Assembly (NCBI GenBank): GCA_037576215.1
Contig: JBANDB010000003.1
Span: forward strand, 5,952,001 to 6,016,000
Direction of reading: 5' to 3'
From: Armillaria gallica
Taxonomy: Eukaryota; Basidiomycota; Agaricomycetes; Agaricales; Physalacriaceae
DNA length: 64,000 nt
Positions 62,168-64,000 of this stretch are shown here, piece after piece. Made by a program: the position numbers and the translations under genes. Each line of letters starts with the position of its first letter. The first letter of the stretch is position 1. Below the pieces are notes generated by a model that did not search any database, was not told the origin of the DNA, and saw only the letters and a program-made list of their open reading frames with translations.

Positions 62168-64000
62168 TTACACTTTGGTTGACAAGCCACCGGCAGGAGC
62201 TGAGTCCGCGTCTGACTCTTCCGTTGTGGTATCAGTTGACTTGTGCAGATTGTCATGTTAAAGCCTAAGCATGGAAATAATCACGTACTATGGTAGGTTC
62301 AGCAAACACTGGATGCGAAGATTGTGCCTCTGGCATCGACATCGACGGATCTAGCTTTTCTCGAAGGTAGTCTCTAGAATTGAGTCTAACGGATGACGAT
62401 GTAGCAAGATTCACTCAAAGATGACACTGCCATGACAGACTTACATGGCTAAAAAAGTGTTCGCGTATGCTTCAGGAGATAGGAATCAGTGAATGGACTG
62501 AGCCTGAGGAATCAGTGAGTCATACATGTACCAAGTAGGAAGTAGATTCCTCCGTAGATTGTCGCATGTGGAAAAACCAGGAACTGGAAGAAACTTGTTG
62601 AGGACAAATGCGGACTTTTGAGTCAAACTCTTCCTACAGTGACTAGTGATCCTATTGAAATTAAACTATCAGCGAGTCTCAGCAGCAATAATACAGGTGA
62701 CAGAAATACTGACGTCGTGAGGAGGTTTGTATTGACAGTGAATAAAGTCAGAAGTGTGATGACATGATCACTTCTGTCCCGGAAGACTGGAATGTCAAAT
62801 AATTATCCATCGTGAGACCAACTACGCACTTGCTTCTCCCTGATCGAGTGCGGTGAAGACTAAGAGCTTCAAGACTGTTAGATTGTCACTAGCAATGGAC
62901 ACGATGAGCCACTCACTCATAGCCAAAGTCACGATCACATCAAAGGCTATTCCGCTTGAAGCCGAAAGTTTAAATGCAACCTGCGAGGCGTTGATCGGCT
63001 TGCTCTTTGTAGATTGTAGACAGCCGTTACTCACAGAAAACCCATGTGTAGAGGAATTCAGTAAGCCCTGCCGAAAACCGAAGACGCTTAAAGCTATGGA
63101 GCATCAGCACCTGCTCTAACTCTTCCGGAATGTATGGACGGACCAATGTATGATGCTGTATTCAGAGAAGGACAAGTCAGTTCAATAGTAGCGACATCAT
63201 CATTCCACTAACCAAAATTAAGAAATGCCAATGGAACCTATCACTGAATATGAAGATGTCACATGGTTTTAAGAAATAGCATAATACTCTCACCGTGAGA
63301 GTCACAAAGGCAACTCGCAGCCATAAATTCAGCGACGAAGCACTGAACCTCCATAGGCGCCAACAGAAGAAGCTATTGACTGATATAAATATAGCTGAAT
63401 TGCCGATGAATGTTTCCTCACAGCTGCACCAGAAGTACAGAGCAGATCTAGTCCTATGAGCATATTGAAAGAAGACTGAGAAACAATGCTGACCCCGACG
63501 ATGACCTCCTCCTGTCATAGCGTTATTCGTAAGTAACGTCATGGTGAAGATAAGTAATACTTGCAAATGTGGTCAATCTAGTTATCATGGCTATCAGATA
63601 TAGTTAAATGTATCAAACCTGTGTACGTACGCTGAACCACTTCCAGCTCCTTCTCCTTCCAGAGCAGCAGGATTGGCGAAGTCGCTCACCAGAAAACGAT
63701 ACATGCCAGCAAGAATCAGGCCTTGGTGAACAGTATCCAATCCCTATTGCGGGATAGGTAAGTGTATGACTAACGAGGTTGGATGAAACACTTACACTAC
63801 AAGTAGGTCAAGTTATATTGTTGTCAGAATATACAGAACATCGTCACCTACACTATAATGAACACCAGAAGCTTCAACCACCAACGGTCAGATTGAGCCC
63901 GACTTGAAGTTATGTAGAAGAACGTCTGGACGCAGATAACACCGTACAATCTTCCTTGCTATGAGACGTGGTAATATTGCGAGAGGATCTTGATACGTAC
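62168..64000 (-). CDS. DUF6534-type membrane protein, 5' end outside window
   Basis: Read from right to left: LYGVICVQTFFYI, DRWWLKLLVFII, LDTVHQGLILAGMYRFLVSD, then FFCWRLWRFSASSLNLWLRV, a helix with AFDVIVTLAM, NTNLLTTSVFLSP, a late IYGGIYFLLGT helix, NSRDYLREKLD and the hydrophilic end AGGLSTKV at 62,168. These are the family's helix signatures, including the FxWRxW motif and the NxRDYLR box after the last helix. About seven helices and six or more introns. Function unknown. The window ends at the first bases of an intron (GTACGT read on the minus strand), so the first exon, with MET and helix 1, is missing. The last intron begins GTACGT after PTI. Confidence 0.75.

Overview
The window reads as nuclear DNA of a basidiomycete fungus, most likely a mushroom-forming Agaricomycete. 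Genes sit on both strands. They are cut by many 45-60 nt introns (GT..AG, with two likely GC..AG) and hold families typical of that group: a TPR/DUF4470 protein, a DUF6534-type membrane protein, a fungal 7TM family, an F-box protein, type-B carboxylesterase, oxalate decarboxylase and cyanase. I saw no rRNA, tRNA, CRISPR array or intact transposon. All gene models were spliced by eye, so exon edges are approximate unless given exactly.

Layout, left to right. 0-11 kb is gene-dense: an ankyrin-repeat protein (+), convergent with a VPS39/VAM6-like HOPS subunit (-), then a hydantoinase/DUF917 fusion (-). 11-16 kb is gene-poor, with one serine-rich hypothetical protein (+). 16-27 kb holds a 15-exon secreted carboxylesterase (+), an FAD monooxygenase (-), a long TPR/DUF4470 protein (+) and an EBP/EXPERA sterol-isomerase-like protein (-). 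27-34.6 kb has an F-box protein (-) with a decayed copy beside it, a serine-rich protein (-), cyanase (-) and the succinate dehydrogenase assembly factor SDHAF3 (-). 34.6-46 kb has a long empty stretch, a 7TM receptor-like protein (+), a DUF4604 protein (-), a poorly resolved stretch, a TPX2-like spindle protein (+) and a tiny Cys-rich protein (+). 47-64 kb has a Ser/Pro-rich membrane-anchored protein (-), a secreted bicupin oxalate decarboxylase (-), a gene-poor stretch with a decayed inverted copy of the 59-61 kb gene, a 553-aa hypothetical protein (-), a tail-anchored small protein (-), a lineage-specific membrane protein (+) and a DUF6534 protein (-) whose first exon lies beyond the right edge.

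The genes do not form an obvious biosynthetic cluster. Core cell biology (HOPS tethering, spindle, sterol, mitochondrial assembly) is mixed with accessory genes for small-molecule handling (cyanate, oxalate, esters, aromatic hydroxylation) and fast-evolving families that leave pseudogene copies. The most notable signals are a missing Asp in the FAD monooxygenase GDAAHP-type motif, a carboxylesterase donor site reading GA in place of GT, two decayed paralogues, and a 62-residue protein with a Cys/His knuckle at its end.
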